From NCBI RefSeq assembly GCF_000372645.1, contig NZ_APMP01000018.1, positions 18,529 to 82,528 of the forward strand: DNA of 64,000 bases, written 5' to 3'. The translations under genes and the position numbers were made by a program. This DNA comes from Caulobacter vibrioides OR37. GTDB taxonomy: Bacteria > Pseudomonadota > Alphaproteobacteria > Caulobacterales > Caulobacteraceae. Positions within the stretch are counted from its first letter, which is position 1, and the number at the start of each line of letters is the position of its first letter. The notes under the pieces were generated by a model. That model had not been told where the DNA came from. It made no database searches and saw only the letters and a list, made by a program, of their open reading frames with translations. Positions 33,088 through 42,954 of this stretch are shown here, piece after piece.

Positions 33088-36000
33088 TCACTTCCCAAGC
33101 AGCGCTTTCACCGCCGCGTCCAGTTGCGCGTCCTTGCCCTCCAGGGTCTCGCCCAGCGGCCGCTCGACGGTCACGTCCACCGGACGCGGATGGCCTTCCA
33201 TGTTCTGGCCGCGCAGGTCGTCGATGCGGATGAACGGCAGGCGCACCGACGAGCCGTCCAAGAGCTGACGGCCGCCGGTGAAGATGATCCAGCCGGCCGT
33301 CGGCTTGCCGACCACCTTGCCCAGGCCCAGGGCGCGGTAGCCCTCGGTGAAGTCCTCGGCGTCCGACAGCGACGACTCGTTGGTCACCAGCACCGTCGGC
33401 AGACCCAGGGCCCGCTGACCCAGCGCCTGGCGGCTCGGGGTCGGGAAGCGGTCGCGCGGCGTCATCATCAGGTAGTTGCGGCGGGCGAAGACGTCGATCA
33501 CCCGGCCGTTGACATAGCCGCCATTGTTGTTGCGGACGTCGACGACCACGCCTTCCTTGCCCTGGTTCTGGGCGTCGAGGTCGATATAGAGCTGGTCCAG
33601 CGAACCGTCCGACATGTCGGCGATGTGCACATAGCCCAGCCGACCGCCGCTGATCCTGTCGACATAGGCCCGGCGGGCGTTGACCCACTGGCGATAGACG
33701 AGGCCCGAGGCCGTGGCGGTCGAGACCGGCCGCACCACCGCCTCGCGCCGCTTGCCCGCCGCGTCGGCGATGGTCAGCACGGTGCGCTTGCCGGCCTGGC
33801 CGCGCAGCAGGCGGTCCAGGTTGACGCCGGGGCTCAGCGTCTCGCCATTGACCGCGACGAGGGTCTCGCCCGGCTTGATCGAGCCTTCCAGCGCCGCCGG
33901 TCCCAGGGCCACGACCTCGCGGATCACCAGCCCCTTGCCGGCCTCATAGGCCTCGCGTTCGAAACGCAGGCCCAGATTGGCCGCGCGCGGCGCGATCCCC
34001 GACGGTTCCGGCTGTTTGCTGATCCCCGAGTGCGAGGCGTCCAGCTCGCCGATCAGGAGGTTGATGTCGCGCCGCAGTTCGTCGCCGGTGCGGACCCCGG
34101 CGATATAGGGCTCCCATTTGCGACGCAGGGCTTCCCAGTCCCTGCCGTGGAACTTGCCGTCGTAGAAGCCGCGATTCAGCACGCCCCAGGCCTGTTCGAA
34201 GACGACCGTCTTCTCGACGTCGAAGTCGACGTCCAGCTCGGCGTTCACCGCCAGGGGCTTCAGCTTGGGTTGTTCGATCGGCGTGGAGACGATCGAGCCC
34301 CCCTCCAGGAAGTAGACCTCCTTGCTGTCGGGGGTGAAGGCCAGCGCGGTCTTGGACTTGCGGCTGGCGGTCAGCTGCACCGGGGTGGGCGGTTCCTTGG
34401 CCAGCTCGTCGAGGCTGTAGCTATAGTAGTTGGTCTGGCCGGCGTTGCGGGCCTTGAACACCAGGGTCTTGCCGTCGGGGCTGATCACCGGATCGCTGGC
34501 GTCCAGGCCCAGGGGCAGGAAGGCGGCGCGCTCGCGCAGGCCCTCGAAGACGATCCGGACGGGCTCGACCTTCTTCTTGGCGCCCGCCGGCTTGTCGGCG
34601 GCGGCGACCGGCTTGGCCGGCGCGTCGGCGGACTTGGCCGGCTCGGTCTTGGGCTCGGCCTTGGGATCGGTCGGCGACTTGTCCGGCGCCTCGACCGGCT
34701 TGAAGAGGTCGCGGAACGCGTCCTCCTTGTATTTCGGCACGTTGGGCAGCAGGTCGACGCGCAGGATCCGCGCGTCCTCGCTGCGCTGGGCCATGTCGAC
34801 CAGCAGGTACTTGCCGTCCGGCGACCAGGCGGTCTTGCCGACCTGGCCGTTGGCCAGGAACGTCACCGGCCGCGCCGGCCCGCCCTCGACAGGCACGACA
34901 TGGACGTTGTCGAAGGCCTTGCGGTCGGTGACCGTGAAGGCCAGCCAGCGGTTGTCCGGCGACCAGGTGATCGGGGTGTCGTCATAGCCGCCCAGCGGGC
35001 CGGTGTAGAGCAGGCGATCGCCGGTTGCCTTGCCGGCCGCATCGAAGCTGATGACCCGCAGCTCCTTGCCGTCGCGCACATAGGCCAGGCTCTTGCCGTC
35101 GGGCGAGAAGGTCGGGACCGTGCTGCGCGCCGTCCCCGTGGTCAGCGCCGTCTCCTGGCCGCTGGCGAAGTCGTAGGCGTAGAGGTTGGCCGCGCGATCG
35201 CGCTCGGACACATAGACCACGCGCTTGCTGTCGGCCGACCAGGCCGGGTCGTGCTCGACGATCGGCGTGCGCGTGACGCGCTGGGCCGCCCCGCCCTCCT
35301 TTGTCGAGGCGGCGAACACCTCGCCGTGGGCGATGATCGCCACCTTCTTGCCGTCGGCCGACAGGGCCAGGTCGTCGAAGCTGGTTTCGTTCTTGTGCTC
35401 CTCGCCCGCCGCCGCCGGGGCGCCGTGCAGCACGATCGGGACCTTGGTCGCCTTGCCGCTGGCGGTGTCCAGCGACCAGATGGCGAAGTCGCGTTCGAAC
35501 ACGATCGTCTTGCCGTCATAGCCGATGGTCGGCCACAGCACGCGGCCGTCGGTGAAGCCCGTCACCTTCTTGGGCTGACCGCCCAGCGGCAGCTTCCAGA
35601 GGTTCTCGGTCCCGCCCTCGTTGCTCATGTACCAGATGGCCTTGCCGTCCGGGGTCCACATCGGCCAGGCGTGCTTAGCGCCCTCGGGCAGCAGCTTGCG
35701 GTAGGCGCCGCCGTCGATGGGCTTGAGCCACAGCTCGGTCTCGTCGATATGGGCCCCGCCGTTGCGCCACCACTGGCTGTTCGACAGGCCCTTGGCCATC
35801 AGGGCGATCGACTTGCCGTCCGGCGAGGGCGCGGATTCGAACTCGGCCAGGAACTGCTCGCGGCTGACTTCCAGCGGCGTGCCGCCCGAGGCGGCGACGC
35901 GGAAGATGTCGCCCTGGCGGCCGACGTCGTTGATCCCCGAGGTGAAATAGATCCACTGGCCGTCGCGCGACCAGCCGTCCAGCCCCTCGGCGCTGTCGCC

Positions 36001-36357
36001 ATAGGTCAGGCGGCGCACCTCGCCGGTGGCCAGGGTCAGAATATAGATGTTGGCCACGCCCGAGCGGGTCGAGACAAAGGCCAGCGACTTGCCGTCGGGC
36101 GAATACAGCGGCCGCGACTCCGTGGCCGGATCGGTGACCAGCAGCCGCGCCTGGCCGCCGGCGGCGGGCGCGGTCCAGAGGTCCCCGCCCGAGGCGAAGG
36201 CGATCTCGCTACCGTCCGGCGACAGGGACGGCTCGGCCAGGGACGGCAGCGCCTGGGTCGCGGCCATCGCGGCCGAAGACATCACGGTGGAAGACAGGGC
36301 CGCCGCGAGCGCGACCGCCGACACGGCGCCGACCAGCGCCTTGACCTTGAAACCCAT
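33088..36357 (-). CDS. tricorn-like S41 family protease, exported
   Basis: 1089 residues from MGFKVKALVG at 36357; the longer reading to 36438 precedes a clear signal peptide and is rejected. The signal peptide ends near SSAAMAA. Then come WD40/PD40 beta-propeller repeats with recurring SPDGK motifs (for example YSPDGKSLAF, WSPDGKYLLV), a Pro/Ala/Lys-rich linker at about 565-600, a second set of repeats, a PDZ segment (about 850-930, GETLVAVNGE) and the C-terminal S41 peptidase with the nucleophile Ser in TNESSLSDAED. It likely degrades peptides in the periplasm. It stands between a palindrome and an FAD oxidase. Confidence 0.9.
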   Translation of the reverse strand: MGFKVKALVGAVSAVALAAALSSTVMSSAAMAATQALPSLAEPSLSPDGSEIAFASGGDLWTAPAAGGQARLLVTDPATESRPLYSPDGKSLAFVSTRSGVANIYILTLATGEVRRLTYGDSAEGLDGWSRDGQWIYFTSGINDVGRQGDIFRVAASGGTPLEVSREQFLAEFESAPSPDGKSIALMAKGLSNSQWWRNGGAHIDETELWLKPIDGGAYRKLLPEGAKHAWPMWTPDGKAIWYMSNEGGTENLWKLPLGGQPKKVTGFTDGRVLWPTIGYDGKTIVFERDFAIWSLDTASGKATKVPIVLHGAPAAAGEEHKNETSFDDLALSADGKKVAIIAHGEVFAASTKEGGAAQRVTRTPIVEHDPAWSADSKRVVYVSERDRAANLYAYDFASGQETALTTGTARSTVPTFSPDGKSLAYVRDGKELRVISFDAAGKATGDRLLYTGPLGGYDDTPITWSPDNRWLAFTVTDRKAFDNVHVVPVEGGPARPVTFLANGQVGKTAWSPDGKYLLVDMAQRSEDARILRVDLLPNVPKYKEDAFRDLFKPVEAPDKSPTDPKAEPKTEPAKSADAPAKPVAAADKPAGAKKKVEPVRIVFEGLRERAAFLPLGLDASDPVISPDGKTLVFKARNAGQTNYYSYSLDELAKEPPTPVQLTASRKSKTALAFTPDSKEVYFLEGGSIVSTPIEQPKLKPLAVNAELDVDFDVEKTVVFEQAWGVLNRGFYDGKFHGRDWEALRRKWEPYIAGVRTGDELRRDINLLIGELDASHSGISKQPEPSGIAPRAANLGLRFEREAYEAGKGLVIREVVALGPAALEGSIKPGETLVAVNGETLSPGVNLDRLLRGQAGKRTVLTIADAAGKRREAVVRPVSTATASGLVYRQWVNARRAYVDRISGGRLGYVHIADMSDGSLDQLYIDLDAQNQGKEGVVVDVRNNNGGYVNGRVIDVFARRNYLMMTPRDRFPTPSRQALGQRALGLPTVLVTNESSLSDAEDFTEGYRALGLGKVVGKPTAGWIIFTGGRQLLDGSSVRLPFIRIDDLRGQNMEGHPRPVDVTVERPLGETLEGKDAQLDAAVKALLGK

Positions 36358-36458
36358 GGAACGCCCCAAACGCAGAAACTCCGAAGTCGGAATTGCTAGC
36401 ACGAGCTTTGGCGAGGCCAACCGTGAACAAAGGTTCATGCTGGCCCTTTTTTCACCGC

Positions 36459-37580
36459 CTAGAGGCGATCGAGCAGACGCGCCGCGACCGCCTCGCCGAT
36501 CGCCAGCGAACTGGTCAGGCCGGGGCTTTCGATACCGAACAGGGCCATCAGGCCGGGCAGGGCGTGATCCTCGACGCCGCGAAGCTGGAAGTCGGGCTGG
36601 GGCTCGTCCGGTCCGTGCAGCTTGGGCCGCACCCCGGCGTAGTCGGGCGCCAGCGCGCCGTCCGGCAGGCCCGGCCAGAACTTGCGGATATAGGCCGCGA
36701 AGGCCTCGGCCCGGGCCGGGTCGACCGAATAGTCGGGCGCGGGCACGTATTCCAGGTCCGGGCCGAACACCGCCTGGCCGCCCAGGTCGTTGCGATAGTG
36801 CGTGCCCAGCGCCCCGTGGATCGGCGGCGGATAGATCAGCCGCTGGAACGGCGCCTTGCCGGTCAGGCGGAAATAGACGCCCTTGCCGTAGTGGGCCTGA
36901 GGGATGCGATCGGCGGGATAGCCCTCGATGCGTTCGGCGACGGCCTGCGCCGACAGCCCCGGCGCGGTGACCAGCAGGCGGCAGGTCAGGCGGGTCGGAT
37001 CGACGCCGCCGGCCCGCACGGTAAAGCCGCCGCCCGCGATCGGCTCGGCGCCCTCGAACGGCGTGGACAAGACCACCGCCCCGCCGGCGGCCTCGATCTC
37101 GCCGTGCAGGGCCAGCATGTAGTCGTGGCTGGCGAAGACCCCGCTCTGCGGCGACAGCAACGCCGCGTGGGCGTTGAGACCAGGCTCCAGGGCGCGGGCC
37201 TGGCCGCCGGTGAGCTTCTCCATGCCCTCGACATCGTTGGCCAGGGCCTGGTCCCAGATGGCGTCGAGGCGCGGGATCTCGTCCTCGCTGGTGGCCACCA
37301 CCAGCTTGCCGCAGCGCTTATAGGCGACGCCGTGAGCGTCGAGGAACGCGTACAGAAGCCGCCGGCCCTGGACGCACAACCGCGCCTTCAGCGAGCCGGT
37401 CGGATAGTAGAGCCCGCCGTGGATCACCTCGGAATTGCGCGACGAGACGCCCTGGCCGATGTGGCCCTGCTCTTCCAGCACCGCCACGATCAGGCCGCGC
37501 CGCGACAGCGCGTAGCCGCAGGCCAGGCCCACGGCCCCCGCCCCAACAACGACGGCGTCGAAATCGAAGTCCTGGGTCAT
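36459..37580 (-). CDS. FAD-dependent oxidoreductase, L-2-hydroxyglutarate oxidase-like
   Basis: 373 residues. The N-terminal FAD fold is DAVVVGAGAVGLACGYALSRRG, then SSRNSEVIHGGLYYPTGSLKA, the conserved R-N-S-E-V-I-H-x-G-x-Y-Y segment of LhgO/L2HGDH proteins. The C-terminal half has YAGVRPKLHGP and FGIESPGLTSSLAIGE. It is expected to oxidise an L-2-hydroxy acid with FAD; the exact substrate is uncertain. It may be co-transcribed with the following S41 protease gene (101-bp gap). Confidence 0.87.
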   Translation of the reverse strand: MTQDFDFDAVVVGAGAVGLACGYALSRRGLIVAVLEEQGHIGQGVSSRNSEVIHGGLYYPTGSLKARLCVQGRRLLYAFLDAHGVAYKRCGKLVVATSEDEIPRLDAIWDQALANDVEGMEKLTGGQARALEPGLNAHAALLSPQSGVFASHDYMLALHGEIEAAGGAVVLSTPFEGAEPIAGGGFTVRAGGVDPTRLTCRLLVTAPGLSAQAVAERIEGYPADRIPQAHYGKGVYFRLTGKAPFQRLIYPPPIHGALGTHYRNDLGGQAVFGPDLEYVPAPDYSVDPARAEAFAAYIRKFWPGLPDGALAPDYAGVRPKLHGPDEPQPDFQLRGVEDHALPGLMALFGIESPGLTSSLAIGEAVAARLLDRL

Positions 37581-37671
37581 TTAGCGTCGCCGAATGCTTG
37601 ACGGCGCGAATGCGAACGCGCCGCTCCATGACCGCATACAGGATCACGTAAAAGCCGCGCGGAACAGAGCG

Positions 37672-37788
37672 CCCTCCCCCTTGATGGGGGAGGGTTGGGT
37701 GGGGGTGGCGCGGCGGTGGAAGCCGGACGCGGACCCATCTCAGCAGGTCACCCCCATCCCCGGCCCTTCCCCCATCAAGGGGGAAGGG
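37672..37788. repeat. type A palindromic element, copy 3
   Basis: CCCTCCCCCTTGATGGGGGA ... ATCAAGGGGGAAGGG, about 117 bp, in the gap between the FAD oxidase start and the end of the indolepyruvate oxidoreductase gene. Confidence 0.85.
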
Positions 37789-37803
37789 GGCGGGTAGCCC
37801 CCC

Positions 37804-40800
37804 TTAAGCCGCCCCGCCCCACCTTTCCCACAGCTTCTCCTCGGCCGCCTTGGCCGTCGCGACGGAGGCGTCCTTGACGTGGCCGAAGCCTCGGATCTGG
37901 CCGGGGATCTCGGCGATCTTGATCGCCAGCGGCAGGCTCTCGGCCGAGAGACCGGCCGACAGGCGGTCCAGCGTCGTCTCGTAGGACGCCATCAGGCCGC
38001 GCTCCATCTTGCGCTCCTCGGTATGGCCGAAGATATCCAGCGCGCCGCCGCGCAGGCCCTTCATCCTGGCCAGCATCGGGAAGGCCAGGTCCAGCATCCA
38101 GCCGCCGAAGGCGATCTTCCGGGGCTTGCCGTCGGCGCCCTTGGGGGCCAGCAGCGGCGGGGAGAGCCAGACCTTGGCCTTGCCGCCCTTGAAGGTCCCG
38201 GCCAGCTCGGCCGCGAATCGTCCGTCCGTATAAAGACGGGCGACCTCGTACTCGTCCTTGTAGGCCATCAGCTTGTGGAGATTGGTCGCCGCCGCGCGGG
38301 TCAGCGGCAGGGCCGAGTCCGCGCCGGAGACAGCGACCTCGGCGGCGCGGACCTTGGCGATCTTGTCGGCGTAGCGCTGGGCGTAGGCGGCGTTCTGATA
38401 GGCGGTCAGCTCGCGAACGCGGTGGGCGATGAGGTCGTCCAGCGGCATGGTCTCGGGCGTGGCGACCTTGTCTTCCTTCACCGCCACCGAGGTCGGATCG
38501 TGGGCCACGCGACGACCCAGCTCGAAGGCGGCGAGATTGGCCTCGGCGTCGACGCCATTCAGCTTGATCGCCCGATAGAGGGCGCGGCTGGAGACCGGGA
38601 TCACCCCGCGCTGCCAGGCGAAGCCGACCATGATCATGTTGGCGTAGATGGCGTCGCCGAACTGGCTCTCGGCCAGGTGCTGGGCCGGACAGGCGTCGAA
38701 GGTGTTGGTCGCGCCCTTGATACGCCGCGCCATGGCCCCGCTGTCGAAGCGGATGTCGCGGCTGGTGACGAAGTCGGCCGTGGGGGCGAAGTCGCTGTTG
38801 CCGAAGGCCCGCGTGCGGTCCTTGGCGTAGAGCGACAGGCCTTCCGGCGAGGCGGCCACCAGCAGATCACAAGCGATCAGCACGTCGGCGCTGGCGGCCG
38901 GCACGCGGCCGCCGACGATGGTCTCCTCGGTCTCGCCGATCTTGACGTGGCTGAACACCGAGCCGCCCTTTTGGGCCAGACCCGTCATGTCCACGACGCT
39001 GCCGGCGCGGCCGTCGATGTGGGCGGCCATGGCGAGGATCGAGGCCACGGTGGTGACGCCGGTGCCGCCGACGCCCGTGAACAGGATCTTGCGCACCCCC
39101 GTCAGCGGCTCGAACACCGGCAACGGCGTCGACTCGGCGGTCAGGGGCGCGGGCGTCTTCTTGGACTGGGCGTTTTCGGCCCCCTCCAGCGTGATGAACG
39201 ACGGACAGAAGCCCTCGACACAGGAATAGTCCTGATTGCAGCTGGACTGGTTGATCTTGCGCTTGCGGCCAAATTCGGTCGCCAGCGGCTCGACCGAGAC
39301 GCAGTTGGACTTCACCGAGCAGTCGCCGCAGCCCTCGCAGACCAGCGGGTTGATGAAGACGCGCTGGGTCGCCTTGGGCATCGAGCCCCGCTTGCGACGG
39401 CGGCGCTTCTCGGTGGCGCAGGTCTGATCATAGAGCAGCACCGTGGTCCCGGGCGTCTCGCGCAGCATCTCCTGCACGCGCATCAGGTCCGAGCGCGGGA
39501 AGATCTCGACGCCGGGGGCGAGGTCCGTGACGCCTTCGTAGCGCTTGAGGTCATCGACCACGATGACGGTCTTGGCCACGCCCTCGGCCGCCAGCTGGCG
39601 GGTGATCTGGGCGGGGGTGAAGCCGCTCTCGGCCCGCTGACCGCCGGTCATGGCCACGGCGTCGTTATAGAGCAGCTTGTAGGTGATGTTGGTCTTGGCC
39701 GCGACCGCGCCCCGGATCGCCAGCGAGCCAGAGTGATTGTAGGTGCCGTCGCCCAGGTTCTGGAAGACGTGCTTTTCCGAGGTGAACGGCGAGGCGCCCA
39801 CCCAGGTCAGGCCCTCGCCGCCCATGTGGGTGTTGAGGTCGGTCATCGGGTCGTTGAACCCGGCCATGTAGTGGCAGCCGATGCCGGCCAGGGCGCGCGA
39901 GCCCTCGGGCAGCTTGGTCGAGGTGTTGTGCGGGCAGCCCGAGCAGAAGAACGGCTTGCGGGCCTGGTCGGCCGCCAGGCTGACGGCGGCGACGCCGGCG
40001 GCGCTGACCCGGTTCAGATAGGCCTGGGCCCGTTCCATGTGCGGACCGTCCGGCAGGCGGTCATAGATGGCCAGGGCGATTTCGGCGACCGACAGGGCGC
40101 CTAGCTCCGACAGCAGCGGCCCGCCCTTCTCGTCGGTCTTGCCGATGATGCGGGGACGCGCCTGGGCGGGCAGGTCGTAGAGCGCCGCGCGCGCCTGGGG
40201 CTCGATCAGGGCGCGCTTGTGCTCGATGACCATCAGGGTCTCGAGGCCGGCGGCGAAGGCGCGCAGGCCGACGGGCTCGAGCGGCCAGGGCATCCCGACC
40301 TTGTAGATCGAGACGCCCAGGTCGGCGGCTTCCTGCAGGGTCATGCCCATGGCCGTGAAGGCCTCCAGCACGTCCTTATAGGCCTGGCCTTGGCAGACGA
40401 TGCCGAGACGCGCCTTGCCCACCCGCACGTGCGAGGCGCCCAGCACCACGCGGTCGATCCCGTTGGCGCGGGCGAAGGCCAGGGCGGCGGGCAGCTTGTG
40501 CAGCCGCATCCGCCGCTCCTTCTCCATCGGCTGGTCCTTCAGTCGGATGCCGAGACCGCCGGGCGGAAACGGGAAGTCGGGGATAATGAGCTTGTGGCGG
40601 TCCAGCGAGACGTCGATGGTCACGCCCGAGTCCATGGTGTCGGCCAGGGCGATCATGCCCGTCCACAGGCCCGAGAAGCGCGACAGCGAAATCCCGAGGA
40701 TCCCATAGTCCAGCACCTCCTGCACGTCGGCCGGCGACAGCACCGGCATCTCGAAGTCCTGGAAGGCGAACTCCGACTGCGACGGCAGGGTCGAGCTCTT

Positions 40801-41250
40801 GCAGCCGTGGTCGTCGCCGGCCACCGCCAGCACCCCACCGGTCGGGAAGGTCCCGGCGAAGTTGGCGTGCTTGAAGACGTCGCCGGTGCGGTCGACGCCG
40901 GGCGCTTTGCCGTACCACATGCCGAACACGCCGTCGTAGAGGGCGCCGGGGAACAGATTCGCCTGTTGGCTGCCCCAGACGGCGGTGGCCGCCAGGTCCT
41001 CGTTGAGGCCTTCCTGGAAGACCACGTCGTGGGCGGTCAGCAATTTCTTGATGCGCGCGGCCTGCTGGTCCAGCCCGCCCAGCGGCGAGCCGCGATAGCC
41101 GGAAAGATAGCCCCCGGTGTTCAGCCCGGCCAGGCGATCGAGGCGCTTGCGGTCCAACAGGACCCGCAGCAGCGCCTGCACGCCAGTGATGAAAGCCCGA
41201 CCATCTTCGAGCACATATTTGTCGTCGAGCGTGACTTCCGAGTGCCGCAT
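37804..41250 (-). CDS. indolepyruvate ferredoxin oxidoreductase, fused alpha/beta
   Basis: 1148 residues, a fused IorA+IorB-type enzyme. The N-terminal half has GYLSGYRGSPLGG, TPP-enzyme features (LPEGSRALAGIGCHYMAGF) and CPHNTSTK. A [4Fe-4S] ferredoxin segment is seen at VCEGCGDCSVKSNCVSVEPL. The IorB-like region begins ILFTGVGGTGVTTVASILA. It oxidatively decarboxylates aryl-pyruvates (or branched 2-oxo acids) to acyl-CoA with ferredoxin as acceptor. The ATG at 41250 is preceded by GGGAGG. A divergent Lrp gene suggests amino-acid-linked control. Confidence 0.93.
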   Translation of the reverse strand: MRHSEVTLDDKYVLEDGRAFITGVQALLRVLLDRKRLDRLAGLNTGGYLSGYRGSPLGGLDQQAARIKKLLTAHDVVFQEGLNEDLAATAVWGSQQANLFPGALYDGVFGMWYGKAPGVDRTGDVFKHANFAGTFPTGGVLAVAGDDHGCKSSTLPSQSEFAFQDFEMPVLSPADVQEVLDYGILGISLSRFSGLWTGMIALADTMDSGVTIDVSLDRHKLIIPDFPFPPGGLGIRLKDQPMEKERRMRLHKLPAALAFARANGIDRVVLGASHVRVGKARLGIVCQGQAYKDVLEAFTAMGMTLQEAADLGVSIYKVGMPWPLEPVGLRAFAAGLETLMVIEHKRALIEPQARAALYDLPAQARPRIIGKTDEKGGPLLSELGALSVAEIALAIYDRLPDGPHMERAQAYLNRVSAAGVAAVSLAADQARKPFFCSGCPHNTSTKLPEGSRALAGIGCHYMAGFNDPMTDLNTHMGGEGLTWVGASPFTSEKHVFQNLGDGTYNHSGSLAIRGAVAAKTNITYKLLYNDAVAMTGGQRAESGFTPAQITRQLAAEGVAKTVIVVDDLKRYEGVTDLAPGVEIFPRSDLMRVQEMLRETPGTTVLLYDQTCATEKRRRRKRGSMPKATQRVFINPLVCEGCGDCSVKSNCVSVEPLATEFGRKRKINQSSCNQDYSCVEGFCPSFITLEGAENAQSKKTPAPLTAESTPLPVFEPLTGVRKILFTGVGGTGVTTVASILAMAAHIDGRAGSVVDMTGLAQKGGSVFSHVKIGETEETIVGGRVPAASADVLIACDLLVAASPEGLSLYAKDRTRAFGNSDFAPTADFVTSRDIRFDSGAMARRIKGATNTFDACPAQHLAESQFGDAIYANMIMVGFAWQRGVIPVSSRALYRAIKLNGVDAEANLAAFELGRRVAHDPTSVAVKEDKVATPETMPLDDLIAHRVRELTAYQNAAYAQRYADKIAKVRAAEVAVSGADSALPLTRAAATNLHKLMAYKDEYEVARLYTDGRFAAELAGTFKGGKAKVWLSPPLLAPKGADGKPRKIAFGGWMLDLAFPMLARMKGLRGGALDIFGHTEERKMERGLMASYETTLDRLSAGLSAESLPLAIKIAEIPGQIRGFGHVKDASVATAKAAEEKLWERWGGAA

Positions 41251-41345
41251 GGCAATTTTTTTCCTCCCGGGGCTTCCCGGCCTTGAAGCAATATCTTATA
41301 GAAGCACGGAAATTGTTTGCCCAAGGCGTGCCCGAGTCATGGCCG

Positions 41346-41357
41346 TTTTGCGCAAAA
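41346..41357. promoter_or_regulatory. TTTTGCGCAAAA palindrome between the oxidoreductase and lrp genes
   Basis: Perfect 12-bp palindrome in the 142-bp divergent promoter region, 36 bp upstream of the lrp start. An A/T-rich palindrome of this sort suits an Lrp/AsnC operator. Confidence 0.5.
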
Positions 41358-41392
41358 ATGGAGCGTCAACGCCCTCTGGGGGGAGGAATTTC

Positions 41393-41890
41393 TTGTCCGA
41401 ACAACTCGACGCCGTGGATGCCAAGATCCTCGATCTGATCCAGCACGACGCCGGACTGTCCGTCGCCGAGATCGCCGAACGCGTGGGCCTGTCGTCCAGC
41501 CCCTGCTGGCGCCGGATCAAGCGCCTGGAGGACGCGGGCGTCATCCAGCGTCGCGTCACGATCCTGGACCGCGAGAAGCTGGGCCTGGGCTTCGAGGTCT
41601 ATTGCACCGTCAAGCTGTCCCTTCCGACCAAGGAAAATCTGGACACGTTCGAACAGGCGGTCGCCAAGTGGGCCGAGGTCGTGCAGTGCGCCACCGTGAC
41701 CGGCGCGGCCGACTACGAGATGCGGATCGTCACCCGCGACATGCGCGCCTTCGACGAATTCCTGCGCGACAAGCTGCTGTCGCTGGGCCTGGTCAGCAAT
41801 ATCGAGAGCCGCATCGTGATCCGCGGCGTCAAGAACTCGACGGCCGTGCCGCTGGGCCTGATCAGCCCGTATGTGAGCCCGCTGGGGTAA
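41393..41890 (+). CDS. Lrp/AsnC family regulator
   Basis: 165 residues from a TTG at 41393 that follows GGGGGGAGGA by about 8 bp; no ATG fits (the next in-frame ATG upstream is inside the divergent gene). HTH (LDAVDAKILDLIQHDAGLSV, SSSPCWRRIKRLEDAGVIQR) and the RAM domain with the typical AADYEMRIVTRDMRAFDEFL are present. It likely regulates the divergent indolepyruvate oxidoreductase in response to an amino or keto acid. Confidence 0.9.
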   Translation: MSEQLDAVDAKILDLIQHDAGLSVAEIAERVGLSSSPCWRRIKRLEDAGVIQRRVTILDREKLGLGFEVYCTVKLSLPTKENLDTFEQAVAKWAEVVQCATVTGAADYEMRIVTRDMRAFDEFLRDKLLSLGLVSNIESRIVIRGVKNSTAVPLGLISPYVSPLG

Positions 41891-42308
41891 GAGCTTTTTC
41901 GAACCCCGTTGGATCCCGCAGCTTCAGCGTGATCCTCTCGGCGTCTAGGCCCTTGCGATAGGTGATGACGACGGCGTCGCCGAATAGGCCGGGTTCGCGC
42001 TCTACTCGAATGATGTCGCGCCGCTGGATATCGTGATCCAGTCCCCAGACCTGGGGCAGGAACGCGAGATTGAACGGGAAGATAGGGGTTATCCTCAAGC
42101 GTCCATCGTGAATAAAGACCAACAGGCAATTGCGCGCACCTCCAAGGGCCCGCAGACCACCAGCGTGGCCCGAGACGCCGCGCTCAGCGAACGGCGCTTC
42201 ACGTGGCGCTTGAGGAAAGATCGGCAGCCCCTTCCGCCTAGCGTAGAGAATGGAGGCCGCGACCCAACCGGCGAGCCAGATGAAGACGAAGACCCAATAA
42301 GCGGGCAT
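41862..42308 (-). CDS. uncharacterised membrane protein
   Basis: 148 residues from the ATG at 42308 (a GTG at 42347 is possible). One N-terminal hydrophobic segment AYWVFVFIWLAGWVAASILY is followed by a mostly soluble domain of about 110 residues (ARNCLLVFIHDGRLRITPIF) ending in a charged tail. No recognised family. Its stop overlaps the end of the convergent lrp gene by 29 bp. Confidence 0.65.
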   Translation of the reverse strand: MPAYWVFVFIWLAGWVAASILYARRKGLPIFPQAPREAPFAERGVSGHAGGLRALGGARNCLLVFIHDGRLRITPIFPFNLAFLPQVWGLDHDIQRRDIIRVEREPGLFGDAVVITYRKGLDAERITLKLRDPTGFEKALTPAGSHTG

Positions 42309-42403
42309 GTCCGTAAAATCCGAGCCGCGCTCCACGGGCCACCCCACTCACAACAACCAGAAATCCAGGTCCTATAGCCCCTAGCCAAGCGCAAGCGTTC
42401 GTC

Positions 42404-42847
42404 TTAGGGCCGCCGCGCGCGCTGCTTGGGCGAGATCGACTTGATCACCAAAGGCCCCTCGCCCTCCGGCGCGGGGCTTTGCCGTTCCAGCGCCTGGTCG
42501 AGCAGGGCGACGATCTCGGGCCGCTCCAGATCCTCGACGGAGTTCAGCACCACGTGACGCACGCGGGCGCCCTGGCCTTTCAGCACGCCGGCCGGATCGT
42601 CCAGGCCGCTCCCGTACAGAAAGAACAGCGTCACCCAGCGCGGATAGAAGGCGATCGAGACGAACGCGTCCTTGGCCCGATCGCCATGGGCGAAGCCGAC
42701 GGCCAGGGCGTTGTAGTTGTCATAGACCAGCCGGTGGGCGCCGGGCATCCTCTGGCGCAGGCGGGCGATGGCGGCCAGGCCGCGTTCGGCGATCTCGGGC
42801 GCGTAGCGGGCGGCGAAGGCGGCCAGCTGGTCGTCGGGCGTCTCCAT
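42404..42847 (-). CDS. DUF1801 domain protein
   Basis: 147 residues from METPDDQL at 42847. It has the DUF1801 pattern YDNYNALAVGFAHGDRAKDA, VSIAFYPRWVTLFFLYG and a basic C terminus (SPKQRARRP). The family has a YdhG-like fold of unknown function. It is divergent from the pirin gene, with 107 bp between them. Confidence 0.8.
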   Translation of the reverse strand: METPDDQLAAFAARYAPEIAERGLAAIARLRQRMPGAHRLVYDNYNALAVGFAHGDRAKDAFVSIAFYPRWVTLFFLYGSGLDDPAGVLKGQGARVRHVVLNSVEDLERPEIVALLDQALERQSPAPEGEGPLVIKSISPKQRARRP

Positions 42848-42954
42848 GGTCTCCCCCTTCCTCGACGCCGCAGCAGACGCTTTTCGACCGTTTTCGACAA
42901 GCATCCCGGACGAGTCCCCGCTAAGCTCCGCGCGCGCCACCGCCCGGAGCTCCC

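Noticed and set aside
33031..36399. 1122-codon plus-strand frame opposite the tricorn-like protease
   Set aside because: It has no recognisable motifs and mirrors codon bias of the real gene on the other strand.
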